Shown: positions 1 to 11,000 of the stretch, one piece after another
Layout of the letters: every line of letters begins with the position of its first letter
Position numbering within the stretch: position 1 is the stretch's first letter
DNA from: Novispirillum itersonii
Lineage (GTDB): Bacteria; Pseudomonadota; Alphaproteobacteria; Rhodospirillales; Rhodospirillaceae
NCBI RefSeq assembly: GCF_014205675.1
Contig: NZ_JACIIX010000020.1
Span: forward strand, 1-50,258
DNA: 50,258 nt
Direction of reading: 5' to 3'
Translations under genes and position numbers: made by a program
Notes under the pieces: model-generated
Databases searched by the model: none
Told to the model about the DNA's origin: nothing
Seen by the model: the letters and a program-made list of their open reading frames with translations, nothing else

Positions 1-244
1 TTCGTCCGGCCAGATACCCACGTATCCCTTCCCTCTCTTCACTTGTCTAACAGCGGCGCCACCAAGGTGACTTCCAACGACGCTCCCCACCAGCTCTTCG
101 CTGCGGCCCGCGTCGTCGGGAGGCGCTTTATAGGTCCCCAACACAGAACCGTCAAACACTATTTTCAAAAAAATGACTCTTTTCTCGGCACTTGCGCCCA
201 AACCCGCCGCAAACCCGCGCCCGGTCAGGCCGGTTTACCGTATG

Positions 245-490
245 TCACAAACCGGCATCACGCTGGACCGGAACCATCACAACAACGTCCCCCGCCTCAG
301 CCAGCGCCACCACCTCAACCATCGGGCGGGGCTGCGGGGCTTCACCGTCACCGATCCACTCCGCCGCAGCCGTCAAGGCGTCGGCTATGGCGGCCGCGGC
401 CGTTGCTCCACCACCATGACACCCCGGAAGGTCCGGGATGCGGACGCCCCAGACCTCACCCGATCCGTCCAGAATACCGTAATAGAGCAT
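245..490 (-). CDS. HicB-like antitoxin (orphan)
   Basis: An 81-residue protein that reads as a HicB-family antitoxin: a short beta-strand start (MLYYGILDGSG), then VWGVRIPDLPGC and a run of alanine-rich helix, the usual HicB N-terminal partial RNase H-like fold. The ATG at 490 is chosen because GGAGAAGG lies just upstream; an in-frame ATG further upstream lacks a site. HicB normally binds and neutralises the HicA mRNA interferase and represses its own operon. The protein stops after the fold, with no C-terminal DNA-binding tail. I read the roughly 220 bases upstream on the same strand and found no HicA reading frame (no G-S-H-H motif), so the toxin is absent or lies elsewhere. Family assignment is by motif only. 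Confidence 0.6.
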   Translation of the reverse strand: MLYYGILDGSGEVWGVRIPDLPGCHGGGATAAAAIADALTAAAEWIGDGEAPQPRPMVEVVALAEAGDVVVMVPVQRDAGL

Positions 491-712
491 CTGCCTTCTC
501 CAGCGATTAACGGTTATCCGCCCGCAACACGGCAAGAGCTGCGTCCGCCAACCCTGCGCTACGGTTGGTCGTCACATCATCAATCCCAGTCAGAGTCGCC
601 CTTGAGGCGATTGCTCACGTTGACAGGAAGCAAACATAAGATACCATCTCTACCTTAGGACGAAAAATAATAATATTTCCCGGAAACTTAGCCCCGCGAA
701 CGCAGCCCAAGG
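491..712. other. Gene-poor stretch upstream of the glycosyltransferase operon
   Basis: No complete gene is visible. On the minus strand a short open stretch (about 505-610) reads like coding sequence (LTGIDDVTTNRSAGLADAAL) but has no start and ends just before the HicB gene; it may be a gene remnant. An AT-rich segment (about 655-690) could hold the promoter of the plus-strand operon starting at 713, but I cannot point to clear -35 and -10 boxes. Confidence 0.3.
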
Positions 713-3700
713 ATGATGTCCGTGCCACTGGCCTCTTGCATCATGCCCACATCGGGGCGACGGGCATTCCTGCCTCAGGCCATCCGCCTGTTTCAGGCTC
801 AGGATTGGCCCTCGAAAGAACTGATCGTTCTGGATAACGGCGCCCAGCCGGTGGCCGATCTGTTACCGGACGATCCCGCCATCCGCTATGTGCGGGAACA
901 GCCCGGTCAGCCGCTGGGACAGTTGCGCAACCGGGCCTGCGCCGAAGCACGGGGCGAATTTCTGCTGCATTGGGATGACGATGACTGGTACGCGCCCTGG
1001 CGCATCCGCTATCAGGTGGATGCCTTGCGCAACAGTGATGCCGACATTTGCGGTATCGACCGGGTTTATTTCATGGACGAGGAGCGCCGCCGCGCCTGGC
1101 AGTATGTCTACCCTGCCGACCGGGACCGCTGGGTTTGCGGTGCCACCTTATGTTTCCGGCGGGACTATTGGCAGGCGAACCCGTTCCGCCCCATCCATGT
1201 GGGCGAAGACAGCCGTTTTGTGCAGGATGCCGGTGCGGCCCGCATCGCCGTATTACCGGAAACCGGCTTTTTCATTGGCCGCGTCCATGCCGACAATACC
1301 AGCCCGAAGCAAACGCGCGCCCCCTTATGGCATCCGAAGCCCTTTGAGCAGGTACAGGCGCTGAAGCAGACGGCGGCACCGAACCCCGGTCCCGCGCCCT
1401 CCTCTCAGGCTGGCGGCGCCATGCTGGTGGCCGGGGGCGGAATCGGTGACATTCTGCGCACGACGCCTCTGATCCGGGTGCTGCACCAACTGGGGCACGA
1501 GGTGGATGTGCTGTTGCTGGCAGATTATCCCGGAGTGGCGGACCTGCTGCGCGGTGCCCCGGAAATTCGGGATCTGTGGGTGTCGTCACCCGGCAAGGCC
1601 GCCCGCGCTGTCCCCCGACGGGAGTATGGTGTTGTCCTGTACAACAGCTTTGGTGCACCCGGCCTGACCGGCATCCGAGGCACGGTCAGCACCCTGCGGT
1701 TCGATCCGGCGCGATGGAACCGCCATGGCGACAGCGCCTGCGTGGCAGAACTGGCCCAAAGCCTGGGCTGGCATGGCCCCCTGCCCTTGCCATTCGCCCG
1801 GCCATCCGAACGGCGCTTTGACCTGCCGACCGGAACCATCGCCCTGCATCCCGGCTGCAAGCCCGGCTGGCCGTGGAAACGCTGGCACGGGTTCGACCAG
1901 CTTGCCGCCCGCTTTCCCCATGTGGCTGTGGTCGGCACCGCCGAAGATCTGGAGACGGGCGGCACCTATTTCCGGCAACCCTTTCAGTGGCCCGCCCACG
2001 CCCGCATCTTTGCGGGGGCGCTGGATCTGCCCGACACCGCCGCGCTGCTCAGTCAGTGCGCGGCTCTGGTTTCCAACGACTCCGGGCTGATGCATCTCGG
2101 GGCCGCTCTGGGCATACCGACCTTTGGCATTTTCGGCATCACCAGCCCAGCGCGGGAAGCGATGCCGGTGCCCTCCATGACCTCCATCACCAAGGGCTTA
2201 CCCTGCGAGGCGGCCTGCCGTCGGCGATCGTGGGGGCGTAAGGATTGCAGCCACCATCTGGAGTGTCTGAAAAGCCTGACCGCCGACGCGGTGGCCACCC
2301 GGGTCACAACCGCCCTGAGCCATCCGCAACCGCCCGCCCCTGTCAGGAACGAGGAGTCCATGCCACCCATTTCCGTCAATTATTATGGCTACATGTTCGA
2401 TGCCAGCGGCTATGGTCAGGCGGCGCGGACCTATGTGCATGCCCTGCACCGGGCGGGGATCAGGCTGTCGGTGGTCGATCTCGGGGTCAAGCCGGCCCAA
2501 GTGGATGACCCGCTCGTCAGATCTCTGCTCGGCCGCGATCCACAGGCGGACTTCCAACTGTTCCACGGCATTCCGCCGCAATGGGCACAGCGGGCCTTTC
2601 CCTTCAGGCCGCAGGACGTCATCGCCATGACGGTTTGGGAAACCGACACCATGCCGCAGACCTGGCGGCCAGCCCTGTCCCATGCCGGGGATGTCTGGCT
2701 GCCCTGCCGTTTCAATGTGGAGGTGTTCGGGCGGGCCTTGAAGGCCGAGCCCTTTCTGCTCCCCCATGCCCGGACTCCCACGGTGGACCCGGCAGCACTG
2801 CCGATCGCGGAGATCGGGCCAGAGGATTGGGTCTGTTATTCGGTGTTCGAGTGGCAGGAACGCAAAGACCCGGATGCAATGCTGGAGGCCTTTTTAACCG
2901 CGTTTCCCGAAACCGACGACGCGGTTCTGGTGCTGAAGACCAGCGGAGCTGCCGCAAAAGCCGCAGCCCGTTCTCTGGAACAGGCCCGGAAAAAGACCGG
3001 ATCAGAGGGACGGGTGATCCTGTGCTGTACCGGTTGGAGCGACGCGGAACTGGCAGCCCTGCATGAGCGGGGCGACTGCTATCTGTCCCTCCACCGGGGC
3101 GAAGGCTGGGGGTATCCGCTGTTTGAGGCAGCATGCCGGGGAAAACCGGTGGTGGCCCCCCATTATTCCGGCCCCGCCGATTTTCTGGACAGCGAAGCCC
3201 ACCCACCGGTGCGGCACCATCCTGCCGCAGTCACCCAGCCTTATACCTATTACACCCGGCGCATGAAGTGGGCCCGGGCCGATGTCGCCCATGCCGCCGA
3301 AGTGCTGCGGCAGATCCATGACAACCGTGACGCGGCGGCTGCCAAGGCGCGGACGGCGGCGGAGCAGATTAACCTGCGTTTCTCGCTGGACGCCATCGGC
3401 CAGAGGGCCAAGGCACGCCTGACCGAGCTGCTGGCCCGCAAGGGCGGTGCGCCTGAGCTGACCGCCCTGCTGACCGCCGACCCCATCCTGAAAGCGGACG
3501 GGACAGAACCTGTCGGCAAGACTGCCGCGCCCATTCCCGGCGCATGGTACGATGCCAATTATTTCGAGCATGGCCGCACCAGCAACTGGTCACAAGGCTA
3601 TCACTGGAAGCTGTTCGCCGGGGTCTTTCAGGATACTGCGGCCTATTTGACCGAACTTCTGCCCGACACTGTCACCGTGCTGGATGCCGGCTGTGCCAAG

Positions 3701-4165
3701 GGCTTTCTGGTGCGAACCCTGCGGCAGGCCGGACGGCAGGCCTGGGGGTTCGATCACAGTCCCTGGGCGATCGACCGGGCCGATCCGATGGCACAGCCCC
3801 ACCTGAGTCTGGCGGGCGTCGATGACGTGGTGTTCGATCGCTCCTACGACCTGATCACCGCCATGTCCCTGCTCGAAAAGCTGACCGAGGATCAGTGCCG
3901 CACTTTTCTCAGCCGGGCGGCAGGCCGGGGCAAAACCCTGTTCGCGGTCATCGCCATCCCCCCTGACGGAGAGGACACCACCGCCCTTGATGGGGACCGG
4001 GACCAAAGCCGGGTCACCCTGCGCCCCGCCCATTGGTGGGAGGACCTGTTTGCCGGGTGTGGCTGGGTCCCCCATCCGGCCCAGACGGCCGCCCGCGCCC
4101 ATCCCCTGCCGCGCCGGATGGGATGGCAGGTGTTTCTGCGGGCCTCGGGATCGGCGCAGCCATGA
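713..4165 (+). CDS. Four-domain glycosyltransferase/methyltransferase (GT2-GT9-GT4-SAM MTase)
   Basis: A 1150-residue fusion, very long for a glycosyltransferase. Residues 1-220 are a GT2-type GT-A domain (SCIMPTSGR start, acidic DDDDW metal/nucleotide motif at 88-92). Residues about 237-540 resemble GT9 ADP-heptose transferases (GGGIGDILRTTPLIRVL, HPGCKPGW near 378, NDSGLMHLGAALGIPTFG near 454). Residues about 550-905 are GT-B/GT4-like (HRGEGWGYPLFEAACRGKPV near 795-815). Residues about 945-1150 are a class I SAM methyltransferase (TVLDAGCAKGFLV near 990). It probably builds or caps a surface or protein-linked glycan in the cytoplasm; donor and acceptor cannot be told. ATG at 713 or 716 both sit close behind AAGG, so the start is not certain. 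The stop overlaps the next gene's ATG, indicating an operon. Confidence 0.8.
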   Translation: MMSVPLASCIMPTSGRRAFLPQAIRLFQAQDWPSKELIVLDNGAQPVADLLPDDPAIRYVREQPGQPLGQLRNRACAEARGEFLLHWDDDDWYAPWRIRYQVDALRNSDADICGIDRVYFMDEERRRAWQYVYPADRDRWVCGATLCFRRDYWQANPFRPIHVGEDSRFVQDAGAARIAVLPETGFFIGRVHADNTSPKQTRAPLWHPKPFEQVQALKQTAAPNPGPAPSSQAGGAMLVAGGGIGDILRTTPLIRVLHQLGHEVDVLLLADYPGVADLLRGAPEIRDLWVSSPGKAARAVPRREYGVVLYNSFGAPGLTGIRGTVSTLRFDPARWNRHGDSACVAELAQSLGWHGPLPLPFARPSERRFDLPTGTIALHPGCKPGWPWKRWHGFDQLAARFPHVAVVGTAEDLETGGTYFRQPFQWPAHARIFAGALDLPDTAALLSQCAALVSNDSGLMHLGAALGIPTFGIFGITSPAREAMPVPSMTSITKGLPCEAACRRRSWGRKDCSHHLECLKSLTADAVATRVTTALSHPQPPAPVRNEESMPPISVNYYGYMFDASGYGQAARTYVHALHRAGIRLSVVDLGVKPAQVDDPLVRSLLGRDPQADFQLFHGIPPQWAQRAFPFRPQDVIAMTVWETDTMPQTWRPALSHAGDVWLPCRFNVEVFGRALKAEPFLLPHARTPTVDPAALPIAEIGPEDWVCYSVFEWQERKDPDAMLEAFLTAFPETDDAVLVLKTSGAAAKAAARSLEQARKKTGSEGRVILCCTGWSDAELAALHERGDCYLSLHRGEGWGYPLFEAACRGKPVVAPHYSGPADFLDSEAHPPVRHHPAAVTQPYTYYTRRMKWARADVAHAAEVLRQIHDNRDAAAAKARTAAEQINLRFSLDAIGQRAKARLTELLARKGGAPELTALLTADPILKADGTEPVGKTAAPIPGAWYDANYFEHGRTSNWSQGYHWKLFAGVFQDTAAYLTELLPDTVTVLDAGCAKGFLVRTLRQAGRQAWGFDHSPWAIDRADPMAQPHLSLAGVDDVVFDRSYDLITAMSLLEKLTEDQCRTFLSRAAGRGKTLFAVIAIPPDGEDTTALDGDRDQSRVTLRPAHWWEDLFAGCGWVPHPAQTAARAHPLPRRMGWQVFLRASGSAQP

Positions 4166-5076
4166 GCCGCCTGCTGGTCCATCTGGCCTCTGGCGTCGGC
4201 AATATCGTGCTGGCCACACCGCTGTTGCAGGTGCTGGCCCGCGCCGGGCATGAGGTGGACCTGCTGGTTGACGGCGACTATGGCGACACCGCCGGGCTGT
4301 TCGCGGCATGGGGCAGCCTGCGGGCCGTGCATACGGGGGGGCTTTCCGCCCTGCTGCGGGGGGGCGGATACGACCGGGTGATCCCGGCGATCCCGCCGTT
4401 CTATTGGCCGCGCTATGCCCGCCTGTATGCCCACCAGCGTAATCTGGTGCCGCGCCCGCCGAACACGGCGTTCTACGCTGATGAGCAAGCCTATTACCTG
4501 TCTTTTGCCCGCAGTCTGAACTGCGCTGTGCAGGCTGCACCATCCTGTTTTCTGCCGGTCGCCCCGGATACCCGTCAGGGCATCGGACCGCACACCGTGG
4601 TGCTGGCACCGGGATGCAAGACCGGAGAAATGGCGGCCAAGCGGTGGCCCTACTTCCCCGAGCTGGCACAGCGTTTTGCCCATGTCGCCGTGGTTGGAAC
4701 CCCGGATGACCTGTTCCGCCATGATGGTTCAGCCATGCACTTTCCCGACCATGCACGGACCTTCATCGGCCAGAGGTCACTGACTGAAACAGCGGCGCTG
4801 CTGGCAGCGGCGGGAACGGTGGTGGCCAATGACAGCGGCCTTGGCCACATCGCCGCAGCCGTCGGCGTGCCGACCCTGTTGCTGTTCGGCCCCACTCCCC
4901 ATGTCACCCTGGGGGCCATGGCCGATAATGTGACCGTGCTGCGTGCGGGACTGTCCTGTGAGCCCTGCTGGTTCCGCAGCAGGCTGGCAGCCTGCCGCCA
5001 GCGCGTGGACTGCCTGCATCACTTATCCGTGGACACGGTGGCGGCTGCCGTCACCGCCTTGCTGGAAGGAGCATGA
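4162..5076 (+). CDS. GT9 family glycosyltransferase (heptosyltransferase-like)
   Basis: A 304-residue protein like ADP-heptose:LPS heptosyltransferases: N-terminal GVGNIVLATPLLQVL, central LAPGCKTGE and C-terminal NDSGLGHIAAAVGVPTLLLFG, the usual GT-B hallmarks of family GT9. The ATG at 4162 forms an ATGA overlap with the stop of the preceding fusion protein, so I prefer it over the upstream in-frame start at 4033, which would overlap by 130 bases. It resembles the GT9 domain inside the preceding protein, suggesting duplication. It ends one base before the effector gene, so the glycosyltransferases and the effector are probably one transcript. Substrate unknown; proposed role is glycan assembly on the cell surface or on a protein. 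Confidence 0.82.
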   Translation: MSRLLVHLASGVGNIVLATPLLQVLARAGHEVDLLVDGDYGDTAGLFAAWGSLRAVHTGGLSALLRGGGYDRVIPAIPPFYWPRYARLYAHQRNLVPRPPNTAFYADEQAYYLSFARSLNCAVQAAPSCFLPVAPDTRQGIGPHTVVLAPGCKTGEMAAKRWPYFPELAQRFAHVAVVGTPDDLFRHDGSAMHFPDHARTFIGQRSLTETAALLAAAGTVVANDSGLGHIAAAVGVPTLLLFGPTPHVTLGAMADNVTVLRAGLSCEPCWFRSRLAACRQRVDCLHHLSVDTVAAAVTALLEGA

Positions 5077-5077
5077 G

Positions 5078-8000
5078 GTGGAAAAAGCCGAAGCCCACAA
5101 ACCGGCAGCGCACTCCGCCGCCATCACGGCAGAGAGGAGCAGCGGCACAGAGCAATCCCATGATCTGAGCGGCAAACTCAATGGGGGGACCCACGCCCAG
5201 GGGCTCGCCCGCATGGGGCAGGCCCTGAACGGACACGGCGGCCTGCCTGTTCAATTGAAGCGGGGTGTCGAGCGGCTGTCACGCCAATCCATGGATGACG
5301 TCACCGTGCATTACGGCTCGCCGGATCCGGCCCGGCTGTCCGCCGAGGCCTTTGCCCGTGGCAATCACATTCATCTGGCCCCCGGTCAGGAACACCACCT
5401 ACCGCATGAAGCCTGGCATGTGGCCCAGCAGAAGCAGGGGCGCGTGCCGGGTCAGACACAGTTCGCCGGGAGCATGGTGAACCAAGACCCTGCGCTGGAA
5501 AGCGAAGCCGATATCATGGGTCAACGGGCCCTGAGGAGCGGGCTGGACGGCGGCGATCTGCCGCCGCTGGCCCCCGCATCCCCCCTTGCCAATCCCGTCC
5601 TTCAGGGGGTTTTTGCCCAAGACGGTCAGGAATGGAAGGATAAGGACACCGACCATAAATACCGGTCCGTTCACAGTCTGGCAGACCGCCGCCTGATGGA
5701 ACGCATCACCGACGGCTACCGCATCTGGGTCCGGCTCAGCGACAACCAGCCGCTTCCCGTGGATGAGGAGGACGATCAGGAACGTCTGAAAAAGGACCTG
5801 ACCAAGGACGAACACCGGAGTTCGGAAGGCAAGGAAGCCGAAGAGCCGCTGGATATGGGCGACGAAGACTTCGACGACGACAGCGATTCAGACGAGGACG
5901 ACAGGCTGGAGTTCGCCAATAAGCCGGAAAAAGAGCGCTATGCCTTTATCGCGCCACCGCCGGGCAAGAAGCGGAACGCTCAGGAAAAAAAGAAGCCAAA
6001 TCTGGCCTTCATGGTTTCGGTCGTACCGGATCAGCCGCACCAGAACGGCAAATATGCCGCTGACGACCTGACCATCGAAACTCTGGTCATGTCCGGCGAG
6101 CGCGTCCCCACCCGGTATGGCGACGCACAGAAAAGCCACAGCGTTGCTTTTTCCCTGATCCGTACGGCCTTGGAAAGCTTTGAAACCAGACCGGTTTCCG
6201 CATTGATCAGGTTTCTGGCCGCTGAGTTCGCCGAACTGCGGGCCGACAGCGAAAAAGAAGAAGGCGCCCGACATGCGGTGGAGCAGCTTCTGCCGGATGA
6301 CCTGATCGAACAGTACACCAGCGAAGCCATACCCTTGGGGACATGGAACAGCGTTCTGGCGGAGTTGCTGTACCGCTATCAGGTCATCTATCACCTCAGC
6401 CGCACTGCTGTTTATGCCAAAGGCAAGGCCAAGAACCGGGGCGAGCAGGATGCCCTGCGCCGCCTGCGCACGGCGGAGGCAGCCCTGAAGAAGGACAGCG
6501 GCACGGACCTGAAAAAGTTCTACGCGGATAATTTTGGCACGGAACGGAGCAAATTCTTCAAAGGTGCGCCGACCCCCGTACAAGACGCGCAGATGCTGAT
6601 GGATCTGAATTTTAAAGTCCCCCAAGAGGACTATGTGAAGATCCTCCTGCATTGGCACAGAATGCTGCACCTCGCTTATCCGCTGATCATGGGAAAAATT
6701 GACGGCGATCTGGCAAAAGTCGTTCTGTCAAAACCGCTGCCGAAAAAGCAACATGTCAGCGGCCAGAGCAATACGGTCCAGGACTGGCTGAACCAACTGA
6801 AAGACCCGAATTTCGCCAAGGGAAAATCCGGGGACAAGAGCGGCAGCAAAAGCAGCTTCGGCGATCTGCATGCCACCGATCAGGCCATACAGATCCGGCT
6901 GGACCCCCTGAACACCCCCACCGGCGCACGGTCAGGGGAAAACCGTGCCGCCCTGCCTGACCTGTTTCTGGCTGATGACCTGTCCATTGGCCTCCTGCAT
7001 ATCGGCGAAGCCCGGCTGGACACCCAATTCGGCAGCAGCCAGATGTCCCATACCGTGGCCTGGACCCTGGTGCGGGCCGCTATTCTCGGCTTTTCCCACC
7101 AGCCTCTGACCAACCTGCTGGCGTACCTGTTACAAGGCTTTGACGAACTGGCCCATGACGGCGACAAGACCGCCGCCAGGTGCGCTGACCATCTGCGGTC
7201 ACTGATGGGAAGTGCGCGGTCCCAGTCGGACTGGGTCAAGGAGGCGGCAGGCGCCACCGTGGAATATCTGCGTCTGGATCAAAGCTCGGCCAGCAGCACT
7301 TACTCCAAGCCGCCCAAGGGCAACTCCGAGGGACATTACATCCAGATTCTGCGCCAGAATGAAATCATGCTGATGCTGCATGGGCGCCTGTATAACACGC
7401 CGGAAGAGGTGATTGCGGCGGCGGCCAATCTGCTGGATGCCGATATCGGCCATCCCGGCCTGAGCTGGGAAAACGCCACCCGGGCGATCCTGCGCTGGGA
7501 ACGCACCCTGCGTGTGGCCTTCCCGCTGCTGATGAAGGCGGGTGGCGACCGTATTCTGGCGGACTGGCACACCAGAAAAATTGGTGCCCACAGCAATCCG
7601 GCCTGGCAAACTCTGCCCGCCAAGGGAAAAGACGGCAAAAATGTCACCACGGTCGCCGACATGATCCGTCATGCCCGCAGCGAGAAAACGGTCAGCACCG
7701 AAGCAACGGTCACCCATGGCTCCCGCGATTATCTGATTCAGGAGACGGTTCGCGGTGGGGATAATCTTTATAACGCCGTTGCCGCCGGTGTTGCCGGGAT
7801 GATCGCCAATGGCAGCCTGAAGGCTGCCGACGTCGCTGACAGACTGCCCACTATCCCCGTTGACCAACTGGAGCGGCTGGCCCCCCATGCCGCCCATCAG
7901 GCACCTGCCGCCAATCTGCGGGCGGTTCAGCGCATCTTGGCGCCGGCCCTGCGGGCGCACCTGACCACCCTCGTCCGCAAGGGCAAGGTTAAACTGGACC

Positions 8001-11000
8001 CCAAAGAGCTGGACAATAACGGCCCGGCCCTCGCCGGGGCCCTCGCCGATCTGCTGGGCCTGCGCCTAACCACCTTGACCGTGGACAAAACCGGCACCAA
8101 GGCCAGCAGCACCGCCATGGATCTGGAAGCGCCCATTCTCGGGCTGCACCGCAGCGAGGCGGGCCACTGGTCAACCCTGAAGACCTCCGAAGGGGGCCAG
8201 TTCAATCTGGCCAGCGATACGGCAGCCGATATGACCCAGCCGCACCCCTGGCGGGCGAAATTGCCGCAATTCTTGGAGAGGCACCTGCACCGGGGGATGC
8301 AGGACCGCACGATGCCGGTGGAAGGCACCTTCCGCCGTGACAACCGGACCTATGCCGCGTGGCGCACCACAGGCAATAACAATTGCTCGTTCAATGGCAT
8401 GGCGCTGGTTCTGGCCGGGCTGGTCGCCCAGGGCCAGATGACGGCTGGCCATCTGGCCAAGGCCGTCACGCTGCCGGAGAAGGTGGTGGAGGAAGCGGCG
8501 GCCGCCGCGAAAACCGCCCAAACTGATCCCCGGCAGGCCGTAGCCGTAGAACAGATCCTGTCTCCGGCCCTGCGTATGGCTGCGGTAGGGGCCTTGCGTG
8601 GTGCCTTGGATATCCAGTTGCAAATGGAGCAGGAATATATCGGGGAGCTGCGCGGTCTGGTGATGCTGCGTCTGACGGGTCGGCCACAGGGGCGTGGTGA
8701 CCTGTTCAGCGATCAGCGGTCTACGGTGACGGCCTTGATGGAGACCAAGGCCGAGGCGTTGCTCAGGCAGATCAAACCGGACTGCGATGGCAAGACGCCG
8801 GACGAGCAGGAAAAGATCGTCGATGCGGCCTTCACCAAGTACCAAACCGATATCGAGATGAATTTCCGCAACGACGTCCTCCCGGCTTATTTCGAGCATA
8901 TGGCCACCGAGGGGGTCTGGGGCGGAGCACCGGAATTGCAGGCGCTGGCGCGGGTTCTGGGGGTACGCCTGACCCTCTTCCGCGACTATGGCGGCGGCGT
9001 GATCGGTCGGGACGAAGGGCCGGACGACCGTAGCGGGGACCCACCGGACATGGTGGAAATCGGCATGTTCCGCCACCGCGCCCGCGCCCATTGGAGCGCC
9101 GCCAGCACGGGTCAGGGGGCCTACAACCTTCGTGATGGCACCGATCGGCTGGGCAAGCCGATTCTGGCGGCACCGGTGGACTCCACCCCCATGGTGGGGC
9201 CCCGCGGGACGGGCACGGCCTCTTTCCCGTCCACGGCATCCGGGTCCAAGGCATCCGGCTCCAAAGTATCATCCGGTCGGATCGAACGGACTTTCAGCGC
9301 CCGTGGCAGGGAGTACACCGCGTGGCAGACCTCGGGCCATGACAACAACTGTTCGTTCAACGGTATTTCTCAGGTCATCGCCGGGCTGATCGCCCAAGAC
9401 CGCCTGCCACAGGAACAGGTGGCCGAGGCCCTGGGCGGACAGGCACCCGATATGAAACGGCTGCTGGAACTGGCGAAACAGACACAACACGACCCTCAGG
9501 CGGCGCGGCGGATTGAACAGTCCCTCAACGATCCGCTTCGCCAGCTGGCGGTAACGGCGCTGGGGGCCCGCCCGGACCTGCGGGCGCAGATGGCCGAGGA
9601 ATTCATCGACGAATTACGCGGCCATGTCTATACGGCCATCGGCGTGCCCTGGCACCGGTCCAGCGATCTGTTCGAGCACGGTGCCGAAGAAATCCAGACC
9701 TATCTTCGCACCACCGGTGCCAACATCACCGCCGCCCTTGCCGCCAGCTGCGCCGGACAGGATGCCCGGACGCAGGAACAGATCATCGACCGGGCCATCG
9801 ACGCCAACCGGGCGGAGTATCTGGCCTGGTTCAACCGCGATGGCATGGCTGCCTACCAGAACCACATGCGCACCAGCGGCGTCTGGGCCGGTGGCCCGGA
9901 ATTGCAGGCCCTGTCCGGACGGCTGGGCATCGCCCTGACCGTATTCCGCGACTATGGCCATGGCATCATCGGGCGGGACGAGGGACTGGCCAGTGCCGGT
10001 TCAGCCAGCGCCGCTGGCTTCAATGACGGCGAACTGGCCACCCTGCGTCAGCTGGACGTGGTGGAGGGCCGCAGCCGTGGGCCGGAAAACCTGCTGTATT
10101 TCCGCCGCCTGCCCCGCGGGAGGGTGCTGGAACACTTGAACGGCAACGCCCTGACCGAACGTTTCATGGCCCTGTACGACGCCCATTACCTGTTCCGCGA
10201 CCGGGCACCGGTGGAGGCTGGCATGTTCCGCCACACCTACGCCCACTGGAGCGCCATGTCCACGGCACTGGGGGCCTATGATCTGGCCGATGACACCGAC
10301 CGGCGCCACAATAAAATCGAAGAGGAAAGTGACGGCAGCAAGAAACCGGAGGACCGCCCAGAGGACCGCCCAGAGGACCGCACTGTCGACAGGCCCGATG
10401 TCAGCACCTCCGGCAAGACCATGACGGTCAACTTCGCCCGCCCCGCCCTGACGGGCGTTCAGACCATTTATTCAGACCACATGTTCGGCGGCAGGCATGG
10501 TCCCTTTACCCTGCGCAAGGTGGACCCTACGGCCAAGTCTGGTGACGCCGTCGGATTGGTGAATGCCGCCAATGAAAGTCTCATGGGCGGCGGCGGCATT
10601 GATGGCGCCATCTTTGCCGAAGAGGGAACGGGTCTCTTCAGCCGCAAGCCCAACCGCCATACGGCCATTGAGGAATGGCAGAAAAACAGCGGCCGGAAGA
10701 CCATCGCCGCCGGCGAAGCCATCAGCGCCTCCTCCGGCGATCTATACTTTCGGGGTATCTCCCGGATCATCCATGCTGTCGGGCCACGGGCCGGTAACAA
10801 AAATTTCGAACAGGTGCTGCGCAACACCGTCCGCAGCGTGCTGGACAGGGCCGCCGAAGCAAAGCTGCACAGCGTCATCTTCACCAATATCAGTGGCGGC
10901 CTGTTTGGCGGCGATGCCAACCAGACCGCCCAGATTATTCTGGATGAAATCCAGCGGTTGCTGACATCACCGCTCCTGGAGTGGAAGGGGTGGCTGCCAG

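Noticed and set aside
43-658. Plus-strand frames in the first 660 bases
   Set aside because: Proline/arginine-rich shadows of the minus-strand HicB gene with no motif or ribosome site.
2198-4756. Long minus-strand frames inside the glycosyltransferase genes
   Set aside because: Opposite strand of well-supported GT domains; proline/arginine-rich, no motifs and no ribosome sites.
4943-5077. Earlier start (ATG 4943) for the effector
   Set aside because: It would overlap the conserved end of GT9 by more than 130 bases; GTG 5078 has a good ribosome site.
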